Assembly: GCA_949130495.1 (NCBI GenBank)
Contig: CASBWL010000040.1
Location: forward strand, 3,958,674 to 4,022,673
DNA: 64,000 bases
DNA from: Sambucus nigra
Lineage: Eukaryota; Streptophyta; Magnoliopsida; Dipsacales; Adoxaceae
Direction of reading: 5' to 3'
The notes below the pieces were generated by a model. The model was not told the origin of the DNA and made no database searches. It was given only the letters and a program-made list of their open reading frames with translations. The position numbers and the translations under genes were made by a program. Shown here one piece after another: positions 11,512-23,058 of this stretch; position 1 is the stretch's first letter; each line of letters opens with the position of its first letter.

Positions 11512-14010
11512 TGACGTAAATAATGCCAAATTGGAGCAAGAAAAGATATTTCTCACTCTATTCACAATTTCTCAAAATTCAGGAATGACTCAAATGAGCC
11601 TACAAAGGGGTATTTAAAGGGGGAAGGTTGCTTGCCACCAAGCTAAGTTCCTAATTACAATTGTGCCGCTAAGGTCAAATAACATTCCTACCTCTAAATC
11701 CAAAAGAAAAGGAAAAATTACAATGAATGCTCAAAATAGAAGAAATACTAAAAAGAACTAAAAATGATAAAATGACGATTACGTCCCTGATTCACATCAC
11801 TCTCTCCCCTGAAAGAGTTCATCCTTGAACTGAGTGGGGAAGGCCGTCAGTATCACTATCGAGGATTATCACAAGAGCTGGATGAGGGGGTATCTCTGGT
11901 ACCTCCTCACTGTAGTCAGGTTCCTAGAAGCTAAGAGAGCTCGACGGCGAGGGAGAGAACAATCGGAGGCGCGATGACCCATCACCCTGTAATTATAGCA
12001 TTTGAAGTTGACTAGATGATCAAGAGTAGGAGGAGGAACACATGGAAGTAAGAGGAGCAGTGGTGGAAGGAGTCCTAGTAGGTGCATAAGTCAGTGGTGT
12101 TGTAGTAGGCGTGGAGCGGCTACATGGTGGAGGGGATGTCTAGTGGAAGGACTCCACCTTGGTCGCATACTCAACCACCTTGGTAAAGGAGGTGACCTCA
12201 CGAAAATCAAGATCGCACTTGATGTAGCCCTGAAGACCATGAATGTAATGGCTAATGCGATGCTCCTCACTCTCGGCAGGTGGGCATGAGTACATAAAAG
12301 ATGAAATCGCTCGGTGTAGTCCAAAATGAAGGAGTCATAAGTCACGCGCATAAGTTGTGGGAATGAAAGTGGACGTCAATTATTTATGGATATCAGACCA
12401 AGACTAGATGGGAGAAAGACCCTCAATGGAACGACGCTGATCCAAGTCATTCCACCACACACTAGCGTAGCCCTGAATTTTTGTTGCTGCCAGGAGAACA
12501 CATCTATGACCCTTCAACCGTTTATACTAAAACATTCACTCTATGGAGGAAAGCCAATCAACCACTGCATCATACTATAGGTGACCATCAAATATGGGAA
12601 CATCCACTCTGATATCACCATGCATACTCCGCAAAAGTAACTGTAAGGCCAACTGCTTGATGGCATCAGTACCCTGGAGAGCTAGGGTATCCTCATCAAT
12701 ATCATCATTGTTTGGCAGAGGCTCAGTAAGTAAGGCACGTCGTGGTTGCCGAGGCAGTGGATGAGGAGGATCATGAGAGGGTGGGTGAATTGAGGTGGCA
12801 GGAGGAGTAGTGTGAGGTGGTAGAGTCTCATGAGGTGGGGGAACCAATGGTTGCTGGTTGGGGCATTGATTGATTTGGTGTGCTTTTTGGTCGCATACAA
12901 AGAAATGGCGCTCAGAGATGGGGATATATGGGGTCACCTTGGGGTTAAGGGAATTAAAGGGAGAAACATCCGTGCGCCACTCGATAGGAGGGGTGGCTCA
13001 AACTTGGGAGCAGAGTGGGGACGGGGAAAAGTGGTGGCGGGGAGTGGGATGGGACGAGAATATAAAGTGGGGGTAAATAGGGAGAGGGTAATTGATGGTG
13101 TGTGTATATGTTTGGTGGTGGAGGGGGAGGTATAGGGGGTGGTGGTGAATTTTGAGGGGTGAAATTGTTAAGATTGTAGGTGGGCAAATTTTTTTTAGTT
13201 TGGGGTTCAAAATTAGGCTTTAGGTGTTGGTAGGGTTCATTAAAAATGGGTAATGACATTGAGGGTTGAATTTGGGTTGATTTTGAACCTTTGGCATGCT
13301 TAATGTCACGGATCATCTCGGCGAGAGTCGCAGAGCGTGTTTCCATCATTGAATGGGGTCTTTGAGTACAAAGAGGGAAAAGAAGGTCCGGGCAGAGAAG
13401 GTGCATGTGGACTCTTATGGGTTGCCTCTGGTCTATTTTGAGGGATGATCATTTAGAACGGCTCGACTAGGTCAGTCAGCGATGGGACTGTGACCCTTTA
13501 GTTCGGAATCTGGGTCGCCCAACTTCAAAGGTTGTACCTGGAAGGTTGGGGAGGATTTCCTGTGGATTTATGAAGCCCTGGGTAGTGGTGATAGGGTCAG
13601 GGGTGTCGGAGGTTGCACCGACAGGTTTCGGGCGTAGGGGAGGGGCAATCGGGTTATTAGGGCTTGTCGATAGGTAGCGGGTGGAGGCGATTTGGGGTAG
13701 GATCAGGCCTGGAGTAAAGACGGGGGTGGTTGAGGGCGGGGGGGAGCTTTTGGGTCCGCTTGAGTGGGTTTTTTGAGTTTTTTTTGTTTTTTCGACAGGT
13801 GGGGGTGGTGGTGTAGCGGTTGTTTGGGCGGTGACTGCTGTTGGAATGATTAAGGGATTAGGGTTTAATGAGTTAGGGTATTATTGGGGTATCAGTGTAG
13901 AATGGATTGATCTTGGAGAACTAGGGTTAGGGTTTTGAGATGTCACCATTGTAGTGTGAGGGCGGTCCATGGTGGTTGTCGGCGAAGAACTACGGGCATC
14001 CATCACATCA
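11512..14010 (-). mobile_element. Gag-only LTR retrotransposon C, right LTR mostly lost
   Basis: The left (3') LTR is 11512-11799, beginning TGACGTAAA and ending GATTCACATCA like element A. It is preceded on minus by the purine tract AGGGGAGAGAG. The interior carries only gag remnants. At the right end just CATCACATCA (14001-14010) may remain of the 5' LTR, and no target duplication is visible. The element interrupts the plus-strand Tat remnant between RNase H and integrase. It belongs to the same group of small non-autonomous elements as A, by LTR termini. Confidence 0.6.
11869..13968 (-). pseudogene. Gag pseudogene of element C
   Basis: Minus-strand frames starting at the ATG near 13968 give a proline-rich N-terminus, then a stretch with METRSATLAEMIRDIKH, then VPIFDGHL (gag domain entry, 12575-12600). 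A CCHC zinc knuckle reads CYNYRVMGHRASDC near 11970-12010. This is the order of a Ty3 gag: N-terminal region, capsid, nucleic-acid-binding knuckle. Frameshifts and stops break it, and no protease or RT follows. Gag packages element RNA into particles. This copy cannot. Confidence 0.6.
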
Positions 14011-14130
14011 ACTCGAGACGGTAACCAGAATCAAAATTCCTGAAGGCGAAACTTCCACAACATTCACAATGCTCAGAAGGACAGTGACAATGTCGGTACT
14101 TGAAGTTGTAATCCCCGAAGACTCACCCGA
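14010..14130 (+). repeat. RNase H-integrase linker copy 2
   Basis: Partner of 11112-11250. The encoded text includes IPEGETSTTF versus a diverged equivalent in copy 1. It leads straight into the integrase remnant. Confidence 0.6.
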
Positions 14131-14259
14131 TTTGCGAGATCCCATTTTGAAACACATATTGAACATCCATTCCTTCGGTGAAATTCTAATACCAAAGAAG
14201 ACCTTATAAGACATCCACAACTTAGAGGGCACAATATACCATCGATGTTAAGGAGTAAT

Positions 14260-15650
14260 AATTGCACGTGTTCGAGAAAAAATGACTAAAAATCAGTTGG
14301 AGGAAATTCATACAAAACATTGTGGTGCCAATGATATTGCTTTGTAGAAAGAATCTAATGAGCTGGTTACTACTGGCCCTCAATTAGTAAAAGGATGGTG
14401 CAATAGTTCAGCAATAATGTGAGAAATTCCAAGAAACCCCAAAACAAGAAGTTGACTTTCTTGGTAACATACCTACCGATAGATAGGCAACTAGTTCTCT
14501 CTAAAAATGAGCTAGACAATTCGTGCGAATAGAAGGAAAACTTTGTCGAAAGGGCTATAACCAAGAATTAATGACGTGCCTAGTGGGAGAAGATGTTCAA
14601 GAAGCAATTAAAAAGGGCCATGCACCAACGCATATCGTAAGGAGTAAACTTTATGAAAAACTTGATCATTTGGATTACTACTGGCCTACTATGGAGTCCG
14701 ATTGTAGCGAATTTGTCATAAGCTATCAACCATATCAAACACATGGAAATTTGATACATGCCACAAGTTTACCTTTACCAGTAGTGTTAAAGCCATACCC
14801 ATTTCAGACCTGGGCATTTGACCTCATTGGAAAGGTCACACCGCACTCTAGGGGGAAGTTTGGATTTTAGTTGCCATAATATTATTCACAAAATGGGCAG
14901 AGGCCATTGCCCTTCGGAATGCTACCAAAACAATTGAATCAAGGTTCATCAGAGAAAATAATATATGTCGCTTTGGAATTTCGAAGGTCATCATCACCGA
15001 TAATGGCACCCCTTTCAAGAATAATGAGATTAGAGCCCTCATATTAAAATACAACATAGAGCATGGAAGTTCCACAATCTCATATCCCAACGACAATGGG
15101 CAGGCAGAGGTAATAAAAAACAAACTTGTCAGTATACTCACTAAGATGAGAGAAGAATTTCTTGGGCTTTGGGGTGACAAGATTGATCTCGTTTCATGGG
15201 CTTACTCAACATCATAACACAAGCCCATTGGCTTCTCACTATTTTCACTTGTTTATAGGGTATACGCAATCCTGTCGTTCAAATTGGTTGTATTCTTGGC
15301 AAGATTGGCTTTACAGCACAAACTCATTCCTGAGTTACGCCCCACTCAATTAAAAATTCTAGACGAATGAAGTGATATGGCATAAAGGAATTTCCAAGTT
15401 TACTCAGGCCAATTGGCATGAGTTAATGATGTCATGTTAAAACTGAGGGAGTTAAAAATACGATATTTGGTGTTGAAAACAACTCAACATGTCATCCAAG
15501 GAAGATCGACATGAAAATTAGTCCCCAATTGGGAGGGACCATTTATCGTTCGAGAAACATCCCGAACAAGATTTTGTAAAATTTCAAAACCAGATTTGGA
15601 GGACCTCATTTCCGTCAATTGTAAGTGGCTAAAATAGTATTTTGCATAAG
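14260..15650 (+). pseudogene. Integrase remnant of decayed Tat element
   Basis: Plus-strand pieces show the zinc-binding region (KLDHLDYYWPTMESDCSEF near 14660), then PFQTWAFDLIGKV with the first catalytic Asp. After a frame change come ITDNGTPFKNNEI near 14995 and YPNDNGQAEV near 15088, with the second Asp and the Glu. A GPF-type C-terminal block follows near 15537. Integrase inserts element DNA. Several stops and frame changes make this copy inactive. It is the continuation of the RNase H remnant left of element C. Confidence 0.7.
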
Positions 15651-15827
15651 TTATAATCAAGAATAGCGAATACTTGTTGGTCACCTTTTTTTTGTAAAAA
15701 ACCAGCCACAGTGTTATCATTTAATGAAATACACTACCGTGTAAGGATTCAACACCCTTTGTCAATACTTGTATGTCACATTTTATATTTGATAAATTGA
15801 TGTACAATTGTTATTAGGAACGGCTTA

Positions 15828-16035
15828 ACCACATTTACATTTACAATCGGACTGGCACAACCACAATGAGATTGGCATAACCACATGAACAATCAGAAGT
15901 TGTGGGGAAGGCATAAGCACATTTATAATCAGAATCCGAAAGGCACAACCGCAATGAAACTGGCATAACCACATGAATAATCACAAGTTGTTAGGGAAAG
16001 GCATAACCATATTGACAATTTGAAAGGCACAATCG
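15828..16035. repeat. Tandem repeat, about 88-bp unit
   Basis: About two and a half diverged units carry the word GGCATAACCACATGAA and GGCACAACC. The array lies after the integrase remnant, where Tat elements often carry tandem repeats in the 3' untranslated part. The element's own 3' LTR is not visible. Confidence 0.6.
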
Positions 16036-16127
16036 TATATTTTAGCATTTATACCTTAGTATATAATATACATATAAAATACCTTACTATGTGCATTTAT
16101 AATAAATTAAAATCATATATTTACATG

Positions 16128-16537
16128 TGTGGTGACAATTATTATTCAACACAAAGAAATAAGGGAATCACAATCACCAAGCAGAATAAGGAATACGAAA
16201 TGTCAATCACACAACAAGAGAACTACATGGTTCAGTAAAAAATGCCTACGTCCACGCTGGTGCAGTCAGTATTATTTCTATATCCTCCGGAGAGTGATTA
16301 CAGAGAATACAATGTGTCCCTATGCCCCGGACCTAGGGTTTATTATATACATGTCCATTTTCAGGGAGTGGGGGTGTTGGGTTCCCCCACGTTTTCCATA
16401 TTCTCCTAGAACCCCTCTTAATGGGAACATGGGAGAACACTAAATCATAACCATTTAAGATATGGGTGGTCTAGACTTTGGGACGCTTTAATTGGGCTAC
16501 TCGTCTAGGCCCACCATTCTAATTTCGGGTACCCAAA
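16128..16537 (-). repeat. 3' LTR of minus-strand Tat element
   Basis: Partner of 26515-26928. On minus it is preceded by a short purine-rich stretch (AAGGGCAAT). It carries the TATA-like text TGTATATAATAAACC on minus near 16340. Confidence 0.85.
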
Positions 16538-16935
16538 ATTGCCCTTAAGATTGTTGGTCCATACTTTGGGCTCACTAAATTTAAATGATTTGTTATAATG
16601 GCTTCTTTGTACACCGTGCAACCCTTCCCAAAGTTTGAGGACTGATTTAGGCAGAACTCGCTTCGTGGACTGTGCATTATGATTAGTAACTCTCAAAGGC
16701 TATCGAGAGTAATCATTTTTCAATCGTCGTTTCAAGCTTTTCAGTATTCTCCCATTTTCTGCGAGTTCTAGCGATTCACGTTCTCTTCTCCCGGTCTTTA
16801 TTCTTATTGCTTTCAATCTTCCTCCTCATTTGGGCTTGTGATTCTTCATAGTTCAATTCGAACTTTCACTTGTAAGTCCCCCGTGCCTTCTCTTTGTATT
16901 TTTTCTTTGAATTTGTAGTTTTTTAGGGTTTTCCA

Positions 16936-19107
16936 ATGGCAAAGATTGGTAATAGATTAGTTTATGAGTTTAGGAAGTTTTGCAATATTCCTGAGTGGGT
17001 AGAGATTGAGTGCGCCTCTCCCCCTAGAAATGTTAGAGAGATAGAGGGCGCCCATTGGATCCATGTCTTGTTGCTTTCCCAAGGGGGACTTACTTTTCCT
17101 CCCAATAATCTATTCTTGCACTTATTTTGTTATTTCAACATTGTTCCTGTACAGTGTTCACCCAATGTGTGGAAGATAATCAATGGCGTGCATAGAATAA
17201 ATCAGATCTATGGCACCAAATTAGGCCTCGCTGAAGTTTGATTTTGCTATTCTTTTTCTCGAACTAGTTCTGGTGTTCTCTATCTCAAAGCCAGGAGTCT
17301 TGATAGGGTATTGGTAGTAAACCTACCTAATTCCCATAAGGACTATTGGCAAGACGACTTCCTTGCTAGAAATTGGAAGTTTTCTCCCCAGACTGAGGGG
17401 TCGAGGTCTAATAGGTTCTCTGTTCCCTTTTATGGGGAATAATACTTAGCTAGTCTTTTCTCTATTCTTTCAATTTCCTGTATTGATTTTTGATTTTTCT
17501 GACTTTTCTTATTTTTCCTTCAGTGAGGTCGAACAACTTGGAACCTTCTCTCAGCGAGGTTCGTCTTTCTGAATTAGTTAAGGCCTGGAATATCAGGGAG
17601 CCTTTAGCCGATGGCGAGCATCCCCGGTCTGCTAATTTCTTGCGTCATTACAAAAATATTTATTTTATCTTTATAGTGAGGTCGATAGATAGTATTCTTG
17701 AATTTGATACCTCTAAAGAGACTGCTGTTGATCCTATTTAGTTGGATGAGGAGGAGGGCAGTTTTGAGAGTGATATCATAGGCGGTGTTGAAGGCAACAT
17801 TGGCGAGGGGAGCTCTAGTGGTGATAGCTCTTCTGACTCGGAGGAAGTTTCTAAAGCCCGATAATCTTCGAGCACGTCCAGCAGTTCAAGCGAGGAGATG
17901 GTTCCTCCAAAGAAAAATTTCATTCGGGATGATGATGATGATCATCATCATGTGTTCCTCGCTCAGAGGTCGAAGCAGCATAAGTCTAGCACTGGGGCTG
18001 TAGCTACTGGCTCTCGGTCTTCTGCTCATGAGTAGGAGAGGAAGAGGAAAGAAGAAGAACAGATAAGAGACAGAGAGGGAGAAAAAAGGAAGAGGAAAGA
18101 AAGAAGATGGAGGAGAAGAAAAGGATGGAGGAGAAGAGGAGAATGGAGAAAGATAAAGAGGAGGAGAGGAGAAAGATGGAATCGAGGACGAAGGCTGGGC
18201 AGGCCTTAGTCCCGATGTCTGTATTGCCCGAGGGGCCTCAGTTCCCATTTCTCCTCAATTAGCCCCTACGCTACTCGAGAGGGCAGTTCTTCCTGCAGAT
18301 CACCAAAGGGCACTGGGGTCTGATCAATAGGCCCTACAAGCTAGCCAGAGGCTAGCCTTGGTAAGACCCTTTCCTTTCTCTAATGCTTTAATAAGTTTTA
18401 GTTATTTCCTTTCCCTAATGTCTTCTTTGTTTTTGCAGTTTGTGACTGACTTTGTCGTGCTCTATTGCTCTCGCGACGAGCTGATGAGCAGGAACAGCGA
18501 GCTGGAGCAGCGGAATGCTTCCTTAAAAGTGAGGGGCCCTCACCTAGAGGTTGATCTGAAGACTGCTAATGCTGCTCGAGCTTCTTCTGACCTAGCCCTC
18601 ATCAATTCCAACTGAGAGACGGATACAATGGCTAAAGAGCTGAACGAGCTGAGGCAGGCCTATGAACCAGTCTGCTCAAGCAAGTTAGCCATTATAGAGG
18701 AGAATAGGGTGCTGATCGAGCAGCTGAAAGAAAAGGATTCTTTGGAAGTTACCATCAAGGAGGACTCTTATAACTCCGGGTGGGTTTTTACATATGAAGA
18801 TGCCGAGGTTTAGATAGGCTACATTAGCCGTCTGAACTTCAAGGAAGGTTTGAACAAATCTCTCATAGCCACTAGTGTCGATGTCGCTTCTCCTTTGTTC
18901 GACGAGCATGACCCAGGTCTGAAGCCAATTGTGGAGGAAGCCCCTGCCCTAGCCATTGAAGACGTTATACCTTCCTCCCAGATGATTCCTGCCAATGTTC
19001 TCCTTACCCAGGCGACAGAGGTTGTCCCGGCGGAGGGGGATGCTTCTACGGCTGCTGACAAGGGGAAGCAGCCAGCTACTTCTGGGCAGCCTAAGGTTGC
19101 TAGTTAA
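16936..19107 (+). pseudogene. Antisense intron-containing gene in Tat element (putative gypsy-type transposon domain)
   Basis: The gene lies antisense to the retrotransposon. Exon 1 (16936 to about 17440) has a segment GLTFPPNNLFLHLFCYFNI followed by SPNVWKIING and YLKARSLDRVLVV. This matches the plant domain called Transposase_28 or putative gypsy type transposon, as I know the family. A first intron ends CCTTCAG at 17523. A clear second intron, GTAAGA to TTTTTGCAG, is 18361-18438, and the reading frame continues across it (QRLAL joined to FVTDFVV). Exon 3 is coiled-coil rich (RDELMSRNSELEQRN) and ends at 19107. In-frame stops (for example near 17242, 18613 and 18811) show it is dead. The function of this domain is unknown. 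Confidence 0.6.
18361..18438 (+). other. Spliceosomal intron in the antisense gene
   Basis: A 78-bp interval with donor GTAAGA, a T-rich 3' half and acceptor TTTTTGCAG. Both flanking sequences are open in the same joined frame. Its orientation is opposite to the element's genomic RNA, so it would not be spliced out of that RNA. Confidence 0.7.
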
Positions 19108-19364
19108 TTTACTTTTAGGACTACTTTTGTATCTTTTCTTGTAATTTTTCTTTTTGCTGCTCGATGTACTTTGACCCTTATTAATTAAATGAAAAGGTTT
19201 CTTTTCCCCAGTGCAGCGATTCATTTTTCTTTCCATTTCCCTTTTATTGCTTGTAGTCGATTGATGTTAATGATTATATACCAGCCACTTCTCAATTGGG
19301 AAGAATACTTGGACATGATGTGAGCTCTGCAGTTCGTCATACTTTTATGAGGATTTGAAAATCA

Positions 19365-20160
19365 TTGCGATTAAGGAACCAGCGCTTAATAGAGCAGACT
19401 GAGATTGTTGTTAAATTGAAGGATAGGCTCCAAGAGATGGAGGAATTTGGTGCCTCAGTCCAAGAGGAGGTGAATAAACTAAGAGCGAAGCTTCTAGATG
19501 CTTTTGAGATCAACCAGGTTGGAGAGATTCTTCAGCAGGAGAACAAAGCTTTGATGAGAGAGGTCTCGTGACTTAGGGAGCATGCGCCGAGCACCGTTCC
19601 TGCAGTATTATGAGGTTCTTCATCATCGCGAGCTAAAATTGGCTCGAGTGACGTTCCTCCTGTGCTACGAGGCTCTACTCATCCAACCGTTTTGCGAGCT
19701 GGCAGGAGCACCAAGGGTTCATCTAGGGAGATGGAAGAGCTTCATGGTGATGTCTAGCAAGCGTACGTGATTGCTACTAGGCTTCAGAGAGATGTCACTC
19801 GGTTGCGGCATTTGTTTAAGAAAGGACCTCGACGAGTATGGGCCGATGGTTACAATAAGGGTTGGCTATATGCTCCAACGAGGCTTATAGAGTGTAAAGA
19901 GCTCGCCTTCATCAGGGGGTTGTTGAGTGCCTTGAGGGAGCTACAGGTCCTGAGAAACTCGATGATCTGGTACCATCATGAGATTTCTCCCTCCACCCTG
20001 ATGCCTAACCCCTTCCGGAGAGATGATCAATGGATCCCCCATCAATGCCATCCCTCGATAGTTATTAGAGTCAGATGGGAATTTAGTTGAGGAGGACCTA
20101 GTTCCTCATCTTGACGAGGGTCGAAGAGCCCAAGTGGCTGATTATCTCGCTCGGAGGCCT
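19365..20160 (+). pseudogene. Second antisense coiled-coil remnant
   Basis: Plus-strand frames after the antisense gene encode heptad-like text (KLKDRLQEMEEFGASVQEE) and a later basic, tryptophan-containing part (KKGPRRVWADGYNKGWLY), broken by stops at about 19570 and 20088. It may be a further exon of the antisense gene or a second captured fragment. I do not recognise it. Confidence 0.35.
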
Positions 20161-20978
20161 CACCCTCACTAAGATTCTATCGGTAGTAAGTCTGTGTATT
20201 TTTTATTGAAGTGAGGTAATGTCAATGTTTTAGGCGAGCTCGCTGACTAAACATATATTGTACTTGCTGTAAATGTGATGAATTAATATACAATTTATGT
20301 TTTGGGCGAATTTGCCGACTAAACAAGTGTCTTATATTTTCCACATCTTAGCTTAAAAATCTTGAGCCTGTCTTGGCTGACTAGATTTGTATGTTTGTAT
20401 TATTGAGTAAGTGTCCTTCCAGTCCATTATGCCAACGAGATACCATTCTGCCTCACTTTACCTTTTAGGTTGTGTCGTCACACTCCCTTAGGCCTATGTG
20501 TGGAAATTGGCTAGGACACACCTGGTATTGGATGCTCTATCCGATCAGGATTTTATTTAACCAAATATTGTTTGGTGAACAATTTTGACTTGGCCATATT
20601 GCCTAAGGATTTCCTGTAATTCTTCATATATTTCCAGGGGCAATGCTAAGAGGTCTTTCATATTTCATAACGAAAACCTGAGCAGGGTCATTTCCCTACT
20701 ATAGTGTAATGATCAGCGTGCCTGTTACTTGGAAAAGGTGTGTGGGTTATAAAGTTTATACATTGACACCTCGTAAAATGCAAATTAGTTAACTGATACT
20801 TCGTAGAATGCAACTGCCGAATAGCTTTTTATTAATGATAAGGAAATAAACTTCCAGTTTCATAATTAAAGATCATCCCAAAAGAATCTAGAAGTAGAAT
20901 TTCTTAATGTTGGCTGCATTCCACACTCGGGGTATCTCTCTTCCCTCCATCGTTTCTAAGTGATAGGCTCCCTATAGA
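20161..20978. other. Non-coding part of Tat element between antisense remnants and integrase
   Basis: No coding text is recognised. Short GAGCTCGCTGACTAAAC-type words recur twice (about 20233 and 20310), suggesting an old local duplication. Confidence 0.4.
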
Positions 20979-22150
20979 TCATCTCTGGTTATCTTCAATG
21001 GTCCTTCCCAGTTTGGCCCTACCTTGTCGTCTGATGGTTTTATTGCGCTGCCCTAGACTTTCCTCATGACATAGACCCAACTCGGAATGTCCTCGGATTG
21101 ACCTTCTTATTGTAGTGCCTTGCGAGCTGCTGCTGATAGCTGGCTTATTTACTAGGGCCAGCTCGCGACGTTCATCTGCTAGGTCGAGCTCAGTGAGCAA
21201 TGCTGCATCATTATTGCCCTGATTGACAAGGTTGGAGCTCATTGTTGGCAAGCCTGCTTCCAAGGGGATGACTGCTTCCATTCCATATGTCAATGAGAAT
21301 GGGGTTTCCCCTGTGGCTCGTCGTGGAGTAGTACGGTAAGCCCATAGAATATGTGGTAGCTCATTTACCCATGCGCCTTTGGCTTGCTCTAATCGTTTCT
21401 TTAATCCATCGATAAATATTTTATTTGAAGCCTCGGCTTGTCCATTGCTATGAGGATCGGCCACTGAGCTGAAATGATGTCTGATTCCATGCTCGTCACA
21501 GAAACTCTAAAAGGAGTCTCTCTCCAACTGCGTTCCATTATCAGTGATGATGGTTCTGGGGATGCCAAAACAAGTGATTATATTTTTCCATATGAACCTT
21601 ATCATATTTACATCTTGAATGTTCGCTAAGGGTTTCGCCTCGATCCATTTGGTGAAGTAGTCAGTTGCGACCGACAGATACTTGCGATTAACGGTGGCGG
21701 TTAGAAGTGGTCCTACGATGTCCATTCCCCATTGGGCAAACGGCTATGGGCTGGACAGTGATTTTAGGTCGCCAGCAGGTTGTGGACCATAGGAGCATGA
21801 AGTTAGCATTTCAAGCACTTCCGAATATACACTGCAGAGTCCCTTTGCATATATGGCCACCAACAGCCTTCCTTCATAGCTCGGAAATTCATAGACCTTC
21901 CTCCAATATGGCTTCCACATATTCCCTTATGAATCTCATGTAGAACTTGCTCGACATCCTTTGGGTGAACGTATTGAAGGTAGGGACTGGAAAAGGATCT
22001 CTTATATAGCTTGCCCTCTGGAGATAAGTGAAAGCGAGAAGCTTTGACTCTTATCTGGTGAGCGGTCTTCTTATCATTTGGGAGTGTGCCATCCTTCAAA
22101 TAGTCCCTTAGAGGGTACATCCAGTTGGTGGCTAATTCAATTTGGAGCAT
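20979..22150 (-). pseudogene. Integrase remnant of minus-strand Tat element
   Basis: Minus-strand pieces in order show: the zinc-binding region (CGSHIGGRSMNFRAMKEG, then RKCLKC) at 22150-21803; the first Asp block MDIVGPLL and YFTKWIEAKPLA with the second Asp block ITDNGTQ at 21725-21507; and the Glu block HSNGQAEASNKIF plus RTTPRRATGETPFSLTYG at 21464-20979. These are the HHCC and DDE parts of a Ty3 integrase. Stops at 21802, 21506 and elsewhere split the frame, so no active enzyme is made. Confidence 0.85.
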
Positions 22151-23046
22151 ATGTTCGACGATTGGTAGTTCATTGTCATGGTTAATGCTCGACGAGCGAG
22201 GAAGTCGATGGGTATTGTTCTTTTTAAATCGGAATCGATTATCGAACTCAGTACTGCTAGGGCGTCGGCATGGCTATTCTGCCCTCTGGTAAACTTCCGG
22301 ACACTGACTTCCTCGAAGCCCTCTATTAGCCTTTTTGCTAAGCCGAGGTAGGCTACCATTCTTTCGTCTTTTACCTCGTAGTCTCCACTTATCTAATTGG
22401 AGACTAATTGAGAATCGCCGAACACCTGTAAATTCTTTGCCCCCAAAGTGTGTGCCTTTTGGAGGCCGTCTATTAAAACTTCGTATTCTACTTCATTATT
22501 GGAGGCTACAAATCCAAGCCGGATTCCTTATTCAAGGATAGTATCCTCTGGGGTAATAAGGACAATGCCTATTCCTGCCCCCTTTGAGTTGGAGGCTCCA
22601 TCAACGAATAATGTCCAGATTTCCTTTGTCGCATGGTTCTCTCTTTGCTTTACTAGTTGAGGTTGGTTGCAAGGCTGCTCCGTTGTGAATTCGGCTATGA
22701 AATCAGTGAGGACATGCCCCTTGATTTCATTCCTTGGATGAAATTGGATATCAAATCGTCTGAGCTCGACTGACCATTTAGACAGTCTGCCCAACAAATC
22801 CACCTTCCTCAGGTTATCTTTAAGGGAGTGAGATGTAAGGATGATGATAGTGTGGGCTTCAAAATAGTGCTTCCACTTTCTTGAAGCCATTACTAGTGCA
22901 AAAGCGAGCTTCTCCAGTGGTAGGCACCTCTGCTCGGCATCTAGTAAGGTCTTGCTTGCGTAGTAAACGGGGTGCTGGATCCCTGTAATTTCGCACAATA
23001 ATGTGGAACTAACAGTGTGGTTGGAAATGGAGAGGTATAAGTACAA
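22132..23046 (-). pseudogene. Dual RNase H remnant of minus-strand Tat element
   Basis: The first, tether-type RNase H reads YLSISNHTVSS to WSVELRRFDIQFHPRNEIKG. The second begins WTLFVDGASNSKGAGIGIV and ends near FTRGQNSHADALAVLSS, with the archaeal-type catalytic order. Two RNase H domains in tandem are diagnostic of the plant Tat lineage. A stop after the GIVLITPEDTILE block and a frame change near 22528 break it. Confidence 0.75.
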
Positions 23047-23058
23047 AGAATCTGTTTG

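Noticed and set aside
12830..13135. Plus-strand frames across the proline-rich gag of element C
   Set aside because: They are complements of a proline-rich minus-strand gag and show no domain.
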